Shown here one piece after another: positions 1-5,614 of a stretch of DNA of 13,664 bases. Source of the DNA: Bifidobacteriaceae bacterium (lineage in GTDB: Bacteria > Actinomycetota > Actinomycetes > Actinomycetales > WQXJ01); NCBI GenBank assembly GCA_031265345.1, contig JAISCU010000266.1:1-13664 (forward strand). The letters run 5' to 3'. The position numbers were made by a program, and so were the translations under genes. Position 1 is the first letter of the stretch. The number at the start of each line of letters is the position of its first letter. The notes under the pieces were generated by a model, which searched no databases, was not told the origin of the DNA, and saw only the letters and a program-made list of their open reading frames with translations.

Positions 1-1
1 C

Positions 2-883
2 TCGGTCACCGACAGCGAGCTCAGCGACACCGTCCATTGTTTCCGGGACGGTGAGGACATAGGCGGCGATGCCGACTATGAGGTGCTCCCCACCTTGGCC
101 GCTTCCGGTGCCGCCATCATCGCATCCTCCATAACAGGGACGTTGGAGAACAATGCGGTCGACTTCGGGTCCTCCGGGATGCTCGGCTTCCAAGGGATAC
201 GGAATTCGGACGAGGGCTACGAGGCGCTTCTGCGCCCTTCATTCCGTCCCGGCCTGGCTTATGTGCGCGGGTCCCAGCCCGACGGGGAGCTGCCGGAGCG
301 GCTCCATTTCGAGGAGCCGTTGACCACGGTGGTCGCGCCGGGCGGGACCGACTCGGCCGGGCTGACCCTCAAACCGGACGGGTGGGCGGTCGATGAGGGG
401 GGCGGGAACTCGTCCGCGACCGCGATCCTGGCCGGGATCATGGCCGACCTGTGGGTCAAATACCCCGACGCCACCAGCAACCAACTCCGCCAATCGTTGG
501 TCCGCAACCCGAACGCCTTTGACCATAACCCCTACTACGACTTGAAGTGGGGTTGGGGTCCCGTCCATGTGGACCACTTGTTCTCGGTCGATCCGACCCA
601 GTACCCCGACGCCAACCCGCTGACCAGCACCCTGGGCGTCATCAACGAGACCCCCACCACTGCCGCGCCGAGCCCCACACCCGCATCCGAGGATTCCTCG
701 CCGCCCAGCGAATCCGCCGCCGCGCCGAGTCCCACGCAGACAGTCGCAGCCCAGCCCGAGGACGACAGCGACTGGTCCGGCCGGTTGTGGGTCTCGCTGG
801 CCGGCGCCGTGGTGGTTGCGGGAGGGTTCGTCGCCGCAGCGCTAATAGTCACCAAGAGAAAACGATCCGGAAAGCAGGTCTGA
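2..883 (+). CDS. mycP: Mycosin-like subtilase (S8), ESX-associated, 5' part missing
   Basis: The frame is open to the window edge, so the gene begins upstream; 293 residues are visible and the GTG at 83 is internal. Mycosins are membrane-anchored serine proteases of type VII (ESX) secretion complexes. Counting from the codon at 83, there is an APG motif (86-88) typical of the strand before the active site, and a catalytic-Ser motif GNSSATA (Ser110, bases 410-412) in place of the usual GTSxAxP. A GWGxVxV segment and DPTQYPDANPL follow, then a Pro/Ser/Thr-rich linker (about 190-228), one transmembrane helix (about 235-256) and a basic KRKR tail. That is the normal mycosin layout, with the protease outside and the tail in the cytosol. 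The Asp and His of the triad would lie upstream. Only 2 bp separate it from the next gene. Family call is solid; assignment to ESX rests on the anchor and the neighbours. Confidence 0.82.
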   Translation, partial: SVTDSELSDTVHCFRDGEDIGGDADYEVLPTLAASGAAIIASSITGTLENNAVDFGSSGMLGFQGIRNSDEGYEALLRPSFRPGLAYVRGSQPDGELPERLHFEEPLTTVVAPGGTDSAGLTLKPDGWAVDEGGGNSSATAILAGIMADLWVKYPDATSNQLRQSLVRNPNAFDHNPYYDLKWGWGPVHVDHLFSVDPTQYPDANPLTSTLGVINETPTTAAPSPTPASEDSSPPSESAAAPSPTQTVAAQPEDDSDWSGRLWVSLAGAVVVAGGFVAAALIVTKRKRSGKQV

Positions 884-885
884 CT

Positions 886-2442
886 ATGACAGCACTTGGA
901 GAGCTGAGAGCCGCCACCAGCGGCAACCTCGTCGCCGCCGACGCGGCCGAAACCAGCGCGAAGCTTCTGATGGCGCTGAACGGCGCAGTGGCCGCCGCGG
1001 CGGCCGAGGCCCGTGAGATCGATCCCTCCAACTGGCAATCCGCTTCCCTGGAGGCCGTGGCTGAGGGCGCGGGCCCATGGAAGGTCCAGGTCCACGAGGC
1101 GGCCGACCACGTCGGACCGATCTTCCAGGCTTTGGATGCCGCCCGGAACCGCTTGAACACGGCCCGCCGCGAACTGACCGAAATAAATGCCCTTTCGATC
1201 GGCGCCGCCATCCGCAGCCGCGACGCTGTCCCGGTGGAAGGCGCCCCGAACATGTATTGGGTACGCCGCAACGGCGGCCGGCAGTTGATGTCGACCGGTC
1301 AGGCCATCTCCGCGCTCCGTGAGGACCGGGCTCGTGATGAACTGAACCGCCTGCGTGGCGAATTGGCTGGCTACACCAGTAGCGCCGCCAACGCCGCCAA
1401 CGCCATGCCTGTGCCGCAATTGGATCCCGGACGAAGCCCCGGTCCAATTCCGCCCGAGGACGACTCGTCCAACCAGAACAGCGGTGGCGGCGGTCGCGGC
1501 CCGTCGGGCGGTGGAAGCAACAGCGGAGGCGGCGTCGGAGGGCCAATAGTCGATGACAGCGGGATTCAACCGTCCCCGGTCGCGCCAGCACCGGTCCCGG
1601 TGGGGCCACCTGGCGCGACGCCGCCCCCGACCGAGTCGCCGATTGACCCGCCGGGTGGCGGCACACCGCCGCCGTCGGGTGGCGGTGATCGCCCCTACTA
1701 CCCCTGGCCAAGCGATCCGAATCCGGGCGGCGGCCACATCCCCCGACCTGATGGTCCCGGCTTCACCACGCCGGGCGTCCCGACCGGTCCCGATTGGGGC
1801 ATCGGCGGAACCCGGCCGACTGATCCCAGAGCCGACGGCGCAATCGACATCTCGGTCGGCGGCCAGGGCGGTCTGCCGGGCGGCGGCAGCGGACTGGGGG
1901 GCGCGGCCGGACTGGTTGGCGGCGCGGCCGGTGTCGGGCTGGGCGGCGCCGCCGTCCTCGGCGGCGCACGCGGAGGTGGCGCGGCGGGCGGCGGCCTTGC
2001 CCAGGCCATGGGCGGGGCGGGCGGCATCGGCGTGCCCCTCGGCAGCGCCGGTGGCCGTGCGCCCGGTGGCCTGGCCGGCGCCGGAGGATTCGGCGGGGAG
2101 CCAATCCCTGGCGCGGCCGGCGCTGGCAGCGGCGCGGTGCGCGGCGCTGGCGGAACTGGGGCGGCTGGCGGAGTCGCCGGAGCAGGTGGCGCTGCCGGTG
2201 GCGCTAGCGGCAACACCACGGCCATGGGTGGCATGGGGGCCGGTGGTGCTGGCGGCGGCGCCAGCAATTCGCGCCGCCGTCAGCCGAACCGTTACACGGC
2301 GCCGACTCTGGAGGGCCCCGAAGAGCCCGGCGAATCGTCCGGGGGCGGGGCCGGATCGCGTCAACAATGGTCCCGCGACCAGGCCCAGGCCGAGGCTCGG
2401 GGCGAATTCGAGATCGACCCGCAGGAGGAATTGAGACTTTGA
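886..2442 (+). CDS. Helical-head, Gly/Ala/Pro-rich protein; putative ESX (PPE-like) substrate
   Basis: ATG at 886 is chosen over in-frame starts inside the mycosin gene because it follows that stop by 2 bp and has AGG at 876-878, 7 nt upstream. The product is 518 residues. Residues 1-170 are rich in Ala, Glu and Arg and should be mostly helical, with no signal peptide or membrane helix. From about 180 the protein turns Pro/Gly/Ser-rich, and from about 325 to 465 it is almost all Gly and Ala in a PGRS-like manner. A short basic and polar tail follows (SRRRQPNRYTAPTLEG, then acidic). This resembles actinobacterial PPE/WXG-type ESX proteins with a Gly-rich body and a conserved C-terminal tail, but I see no PPE motif and no WXG. 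ESX linkage is inferred from position. It could instead be a cell-surface or chaperone-like partner. Confidence 0.75.
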   Translation: MTALGELRAATSGNLVAADAAETSAKLLMALNGAVAAAAAEAREIDPSNWQSASLEAVAEGAGPWKVQVHEAADHVGPIFQALDAARNRLNTARRELTEINALSIGAAIRSRDAVPVEGAPNMYWVRRNGGRQLMSTGQAISALREDRARDELNRLRGELAGYTSSAANAANAMPVPQLDPGRSPGPIPPEDDSSNQNSGGGGRGPSGGGSNSGGGVGGPIVDDSGIQPSPVAPAPVPVGPPGATPPPTESPIDPPGGGTPPPSGGGDRPYYPWPSDPNPGGGHIPRPDGPGFTTPGVPTGPDWGIGGTRPTDPRADGAIDISVGGQGGLPGGGSGLGGAAGLVGGAAGVGLGGAAVLGGARGGGAAGGGLAQAMGGAGGIGVPLGSAGGRAPGGLAGAGGFGGEPIPGAAGAGSGAVRGAGGTGAAGGVAGAGGAAGGASGNTTAMGGMGAGGAGGGASNSRRRQPNRYTAPTLEGPEEPGESSGGGAGSRQQWSRDQAQAEARGEFEIDPQEELRL

Positions 2443-2532
2443 GCACCACGGCCCCGGACATCGCTTCGGCGCTTGGACGGTCAACGACGCCCGTCCCGCC
2501 GCATCAACCGGTCCGGTGGCCAGGTGCTCACC

Positions 2533-2556
2533 GGTGGCGGGAATCCGCCCGCCACC
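2533..2556 (+). promoter_or_regulatory. 9-bp perfect stem-loop in the 142-bp gap before the next gene
   Basis: GGTGGCGGG (2533-2541) pairs perfectly with CCCGCCACC (2548-2556) across a 6-base loop. No T-run follows, so it is not a classical intrinsic terminator. It lies 28 bp before the ATG at 2585, just ahead of that gene's AAAGGAG ribosome site (2573-2579). It may be an attenuator, a processing site or an RNA-stability element that sets unequal expression of the two flanking genes. The rest of the gap holds nothing I can support. Confidence 0.4.
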
Positions 2557-2584
2557 CCACGCTACAAAATGAAAGGAGCCAGCT

Positions 2585-3616
2585 ATGGGGAACGACCGAA
2601 TCGCATGGGACCCCGAGCTTCTCACATCTTTAGGTACCTTCTTCGACGCCAGCGGCGCCGACATCCAAGCCATCGGACGCTACTTGGAAGCGAATTGCGA
2701 TGTCAAGGATGGGATCGGCTGGTTGCTGCGCAACGCCCGATCCGTCTACGACCCGGCCTATAACGACGCAGTCATAGGCATGGCCGGAGCGGCCGCCGCT
2801 GGACGCAGCCTGGCTGAGAAAGTCCGAACCACCCAACAAGTGTTCCAGGACTACGAGGATCAAGTCACCGAATGGGCGGACAACACTGCCTGCGAATGCG
2901 ACTGCGCCAACTCCAACGACTCGACCACTCCGGGAACCAACGAGAACCTCACCCCCGGCGCCGGCAGCGGCACGGGAGGGGGAGCCGGAACCGGCGGTGG
3001 CGGCGGCTACTCAGGAGGCGGCGGCTCCGGCGGCGGTTCGGGCGGCGGCTCTGGCGGCGGCAACAGCGGCGGAGGCGGGTCCTACACCCCGCCGCCAGCG
3101 GCAACGCAACCACCAGTCCCGACGCCCGTCCCAGCCCCCGTGCCAACCCCGGAGCCGACACCCGACCCCGGCCAACCCCTGCCCGATCCGGGAGACACTC
3201 CCGAGCGGCATCGTCTAACCGTGATAGTGGACGGCGAACAACGCGACTACTGGATCGAGCCGATCGACCCCGAAACCGACCTGCCCTGGTCGCGCGAATT
3301 CGACGACGCGGGCGAACCGGGCGACCTGATGTTCACGCCAACCGAATCCTTCTGGGAGGAGTACGCCAAGACCGATCCGCTGGGCCGTTCGCCCGAGCAA
3401 CTGCAACTGGCTTGGGACAACCGGAACCAATTCGAGATTCCGGCGGCCGGCCCGTGCTATCCGGATGGGGTGACTGACCAAAGCCCGGCCAGCGGCGGCT
3501 GGAAGTTGGTCCAACCGGGGCACCAGCTGCCCCAGCCAATCGCGCTCCCTCGACTGTGGGACGCCGACCTCTATCGACCTGGTTTCTCCCACGCCTTTGG
3601 AAGGGGAGCACTATGA
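2585..3616 (+). CDS. Helical head, Gly/Pro linker and C-terminal domain; putative ESX-secreted protein
   Basis: ATG is preceded by AAAGGAG with 5 nt spacing. The product is 343 residues. Residues 1-100 look helical and carry the hydrophobic/aromatic pattern of WXG-like heads (W46, W97), but no strict WXG turn. A Cys cluster CECDC (C103, C105, C107) follows. Then come a Gly/Ser-rich linker (about 124-166), a Pro/Thr-rich linker (about 168-206), and a compact acidic domain (about 207-343) rich in Trp, Tyr and Pro. YAKTD at 260-264 fits the YxxxD/E ESX export signal, though a five-residue match can arise by chance. No signal peptide or membrane segment is seen. The layout parallels the preceding gene but adds a folded C-terminal domain that I do not recognise. 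It overlaps the next gene by 4 bp (ATGA), so translation is probably coupled. Confidence 0.78.
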   Translation: MGNDRIAWDPELLTSLGTFFDASGADIQAIGRYLEANCDVKDGIGWLLRNARSVYDPAYNDAVIGMAGAAAAGRSLAEKVRTTQQVFQDYEDQVTEWADNTACECDCANSNDSTTPGTNENLTPGAGSGTGGGAGTGGGGGYSGGGGSGGGSGGGSGGGNSGGGGSYTPPPAATQPPVPTPVPAPVPTPEPTPDPGQPLPDPGDTPERHRLTVIVDGEQRDYWIEPIDPETDLPWSREFDDAGEPGDLMFTPTESFWEEYAKTDPLGRSPEQLQLAWDNRNQFEIPAAGPCYPDGVTDQSPASGGWKLVQPGHQLPQPIALPRLWDADLYRPGFSHAFGRGAL

Positions 3617-4368
3617 GCGACATGATCACCTCCGGCCCTCTGGCCGGTTGCGCCTCGGGCGATGTCCAGGCCTCGTTGACGGCCGTCTCGGCACCCAAGT
3701 CGAACCTTGGCGACGAACTGCTGTCGGCTCTCAGCCCTGCCGCCGCCCTGTTGAACCAGGTGTCCCGGTACCTGTTGAGCTTCGACCCGATGGACGAATG
3801 GGTCGTCAAACCGCTCTTCGGCGACTGGGGGCAGCTCAACGCCGCCGCCCAAGCCTGGCAGAACAGCGGCCAAGCCGTGGACACTCTGATCCAGAACTTC
3901 AAATCGGTCTCGGCGCGGGCGGGCGAGGAATGGGAGGGCCAGGCCGCCGACGCCTGCATGGAGCGGGTGCGCGAGTTCGTCCAGACCATGGACGCCTATC
4001 CCGATGCCGCCGCCGAACTGGCCGAGATGCTCGAGGCAGTGGTCCAGGCCGCCGACGCCCTCGGCACCATCATCACCTCCGCCATCGACATCCTGACGAC
4101 GATCGCCGAGCAGATCATCGCGGCCCTGTGCGTCCCGGTGGGCGGCCCGGCCGCGGCCGGAGCCGTTGCCGGGTTCAATTCGGGCCGGGTCATTCGCACC
4201 ATCGGTAAGGTCTCCAAGGGGCTCGACAAGGTCGAGATGGTGATTGGGCTGCTCAACAGCGCGGTCAGCGCCGGCATAGCAGTCTTCTCTCTGGTCAAGG
4301 CTCTGGAACGCCTCAACCAGCCCGGCACCGGGGCAGCCAACTTCCGCGCCGGAGTGGAGGCATTCTGA
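3613..4368 (+). CDS. Long WXG100-like protein with hydrophobic C-terminal half
   Basis: ATG 3613 overlaps the previous stop (ATGA) and follows an AAGGGGAG-like ribosome site at 3601-3608; in-frame upstream codons lie inside the preceding gene and are rejected. The product is 251 residues. Residues 70-145 are two amphipathic helices joined at W107-E-G109, the WXG turn of ESX substrates, flanked by AGEEWEGQAADAC as in WXG100 proteins. A further 100 residues, unusual for this about 100-residue family, contain two hydrophobic stretches (about 150-187 and 207-231) separated by a basic segment (RVIRTIGKVSKGLDK). These might insert in a membrane or form a hydrophobic hairpin, as in LXG-like or pore-forming heads, but no toxin domain follows. 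Role inferred: secreted substrate or partner of the flanking ESX proteins. Confidence 0.8.
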   Translation: MSDMITSGPLAGCASGDVQASLTAVSAPKSNLGDELLSALSPAAALLNQVSRYLLSFDPMDEWVVKPLFGDWGQLNAAAQAWQNSGQAVDTLIQNFKSVSARAGEEWEGQAADACMERVREFVQTMDAYPDAAAELAEMLEAVVQAADALGTIITSAIDILTTIAEQIIAALCVPVGGPAAAGAVAGFNSGRVIRTIGKVSKGLDKVEMVIGLLNSAVSAGIAVFSLVKALERLNQPGTGAANFRAGVEAF

Positions 4369-4433
4369 TGATAAACTCGGCAAGGAATTCTGGGACGAAG
4401 CGAGCACTAACCGGGGGGGCGGAAAGGTCGTGA
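4368..4433 (+). CDS. 21-residue micro-ORF bridging two genes
   Basis: ATG 4368 overlaps the previous stop (TGATG) and its own TGA (4431-4433) overlaps the GTG start of the next gene (GTGA). The peptide is MINSARNSGTKRALTGGAERS: basic, polar, no recognisable domain. The double overlap would let ribosomes move from the WXG-like gene to the next with no gap, as elsewhere in this operon. A run of seven G (4413-4419) lies inside it; one extra G would fuse it in frame to the downstream protein. It may therefore be a real coupling peptide, the 5' end of the next gene split by a frameshift, or a slippage site. Existence of the frame is certain; that it is a gene is not. Confidence 0.35.
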   Translation: MINSARNSGTKRALTGGAERS

Positions 4434-4813
4434 CTCGACAGGTCGAAGACGCTTTGGCGCAAGTCAGGCAAAGCATCGACTGGCTCCAGAAAGTCGGGGC
4501 CGAGATGCGGACGGAAGCGGCTGAACTGCGCCGCGAAACGGAGAAACGACAGGCGGCAGCCGCCGAGCGGCGCCGCCTGGGCGAGGACGGCCCCGATTGG
4601 AAGATCCTTCAACAGCGGATCGACCTGGGCCGGACCACTTACCTCGACGTCATCACGGGACTCGACGGCTCGAAGGAAGCCAAACGCGTGCGTCAGTTCA
4701 TCGCCGACGGCCTGCCCAAGGTCAAGGAGTCTTTCGACGCTGCGGTGGTGGAGGACGCTGACGGGTCCTACGCCGAGCTGCAACGGACCTTCGATTCGTT
4801 GGAGCGCCGGTAA
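4430..4813 (+). CDS. Small charged helical protein, end of the ESX-linked operon
   Basis: GTG 4430 is the first in-frame start codon; G-rich sequence just upstream (GGAAAGG, 4421-4427) is close for a ribosome site, so translation may depend on coupling to the micro-ORF. The product is 127 residues. About 1-50 is a Glu/Arg/Gln/Ala-rich coiled-coil-like helix, followed by GEDGPDW and a second helical half ending in LERR. No signal peptide, membrane helix, WXG turn or YxxxD/E motif is seen. Size and composition fit a cytosolic chaperone or WXG-type partner for the larger substrates upstream, but this is inference from context. The reading frame is also open upstream of 4430 through about 4361 without a start codon. 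Its last codons lie in the first unit of the repeat array that follows. Confidence 0.65.
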   Translation: MTRQVEDALAQVRQSIDWLQKVGAEMRTEAAELRRETEKRQAAAAERRRLGEDGPDWKILQQRIDLGRTTYLDVITGLDGSKEAKRVRQFIADGLPKVKESFDAAVVEDADGSYAELQRTFDSLERR

Positions 4814-5012
4814 GGCGTCAGCAGGTGCCGCTGAGCGCTGGTGGGCGGCGCAGAGAGCTGGTGGGCGTCAGCGGCCAACGGCCAGCGCCGGTAGGCGGCA
4901 GCGAGCGCCGGTAGTCGGTAGCGAGCGCTGGCGGGCGTCAGCGGCCAACGGCCAGCGCCGGTAGGCGGCGGGCACCCCCGGTAGGCAGCGGGCGCCGGTA
5001 GGCACCGGCGAG
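4802..5012. repeat. Degenerate tandem array with units at about 20 or 30 bp
   Basis: About nine copies of a motif near GAGCGCCGGTAGGCGKCAGC start at 4802, 4833, 4853, 4883, 4903, 4923, 4953, 4973 and about 4990. Spacings are 31, 20, 30, 20, 20, 30, 20 and 17 bp. The 30-bp units carry an extra 10 bp near GCCAACGGC. A 43-bp higher-order copy (4857-4899 and 4927-4969) differs at one base. The first unit contains the stop codon of the upstream gene. The array fills the start of a 540-bp stretch without a gene. Units are diverged and lack unique spacers, so this is not a CRISPR. Confidence 0.75.
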
Positions 5013-5061
5013 CGTGAGCCAGCCCGAACGGGCGCGCGTGACTGTGCCGCTGGCCCCTGGG

Positions 5062-5099
5062 CGCGCCAACCGAAGTGTTCGGCGGCGACTCTTGGCGCG
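5062..5099 (+). terminator. Nested hairpin, possible operon-end structure
   Basis: CGCGCCAA (5062-5069) pairs with TTGGCGCG (5092-5099). Inside, CCGAA (5070-5074) pairs with TTCGG (5078-5082) over a 3-base loop, stacked directly on the outer stem with a 9-nt bulge on one side. It lies about 250 bp after the ESX-linked operon and has no T-run, so a termination role is a guess; a folded RNA element or processing site is equally possible. Confidence 0.3.
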
Positions 5100-5200
5100 G
5101 CATCGTCCTAACTGAGCCCAGCGACGAGTCCGGCAATACCGGGTGGTGGTGGCTGCCCGTGCCCGGCCACCGCGCTGCCCGCCAGATTCGTGGGGTCTCC

Positions 5201-5251
5201 AGGGGCAGGAACACGGGTTAGCGTCAGACGCTAACCCGTGTTCCTGCCCCT
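5201..5251. repeat. Perfect inverted repeat, 25-bp arms around a single A
   Basis: The left arm 5201-5225 is the exact reverse complement of 5227-5251, with A5226 as centre; the core reads GTTAGCGTCAGACGCTAAC. In RNA it would make a stem of about 23 bp with a tiny loop. No T-run follows on either strand. It separates the ESX-linked operon and repeat array from the hipBA-like pair. It could be a factor-assisted bidirectional terminator, a REP-like dispersed palindrome, or a binding site. Perfect pairing over 25 bp in otherwise diverged non-coding DNA argues for selection or recent arrival. Confidence 0.85.
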
Positions 5252-5321
5252 CGCCCTGAGGCAGCGGGTCCCGAGGTCGGGGCAGCGAACCGGAGAGCGA
5301 AACTCCGGAATTAGCTTGGTG

Positions 5322-5361
5322 TACGATTTAAGTGACATCACGCCCGATGTCGCATGATCGG
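5322..5361 (+). promoter_or_regulatory. Probable hipBA promoter -10 and two overlapping operators
   Basis: TACGAT (5322-5327) is a plausible -10 box; I see no good -35. Just downstream are two 18-bp inverted repeats: GACATC-N6-GATGTC (5334-5351) and CCGAT-N8-ATCGG (5344-5361). The second has the 5+8+5 geometry of the E. coli hip operators (TATCC-N8-GGATA). The position fits autorepression by the HTH protein, alone or with the kinase, which is known for HipBA. Binding is inferred. Confidence 0.45.
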
Positions 5362-5369
5362 TACATGCT

Positions 5370-5376
5370 GGGAGGG
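5370..5376 (+). promoter_or_regulatory. Ribosome-binding site that sets the hipB start
   Basis: GGGAGGG lies 4 nt before GTG 5381. The alternative ATG at 5354 has no such site and overlaps the operators, so GTG 5381 is preferred. Confidence 0.6.
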
Positions 5377-5380
5377 ATTC

Positions 5381-5614
5381 GTGTGGGCTTACCGGCCAAG
5401 TGACTGGGGACGGCTGGCGCGCGACCGCCGGGTCGGCCTTGGCCTGACGCAGGCCCAGCTGGCCGAACTGGCCGGAGTGACACGGCAATGGGTCAACCGG
5501 TTTGAGAACGGCAAGGGCGCAGGCGCGGCCCGGTTGGACTCGGCGCTCGCAGTGATGGACTTCCTGGGCCTAGTGGTCGACGTGAGCCCCCAGAGCGGCG
5601 AGGACGCGCCGTGA
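5381..5614 (+). CDS. hipB: HipB-like HTH antitoxin/repressor
   Basis: The product is 77 residues from GTG 5381. A Cro/C1-type helix-turn-helix spans about residues 12-65: LARDRRVGLGLTQAQLAELAG, then the recognition helix VTRQWVNRFENGKG. It ends in a short beta-like stretch LGLVVDVSP, as in HipB proteins, where this forms the dimer strand, plus an acidic tail. HipB binds and inhibits HipA and represses the shared operon. Its stop overlaps the kinase start (GTGA), so the two are co-translated, and operator-like repeats sit upstream. Domain evidence alone gives an XRE-family regulator; the HipB role follows from the partner. Confidence 0.85.
   Translation: MWAYRPSDWGRLARDRRVGLGLTQAQLAELAGVTRQWVNRFENGKGAGAARLDSALAVMDFLGLVVDVSPQSGEDAP

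Noticed and set aside
547..885. N-terminal extension of the 886-2442 gene
   Set aside because: It overlaps the mycosin gene in another frame and gives Arg/Pro-rich nonsense; ATG 886 has the right spacing and a ribosome site.
2439..2633. 64-codon ORF starting TTG after AGGAGG (2424-2429)
   Set aside because: The AGGAGG is explained by the Gln-Glu-Glu codons of the upstream gene; the ORF overlaps the well-supported start at 2585 and has no protein-like pattern.
535..2673. Very long open frame on the - strand opposite the Gly/Ala-rich gene
   Set aside because: It mirrors the GGC/GCC-rich repeats of the + strand gene, has no recognisable domain, and is explained by stop-codon scarcity in GC-rich DNA.
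3571..4476. 301-codon - strand ORF opposite the WXG-like gene
   Set aside because: Antisense shadow; the + strand frame has operon coupling and a WXG turn.
4802..5012. CRISPR array
   Set aside because: Units are diverged, there are no unique spacers of constant length, and no cas genes are nearby.
4768..5214. 148-codon - strand ORF across the repeat array
   Set aside because: Its sequence is Arg/Pro/Ala-rich and made of translated repeats, starts inside the palindrome, and overlaps the end of a supported gene.
5354..5380. ATG 5354 as the hipB start
   Set aside because: No ribosome site, and it would place coding sequence over the operator repeats; GTG 5381 has GGGAGGG at good spacing.
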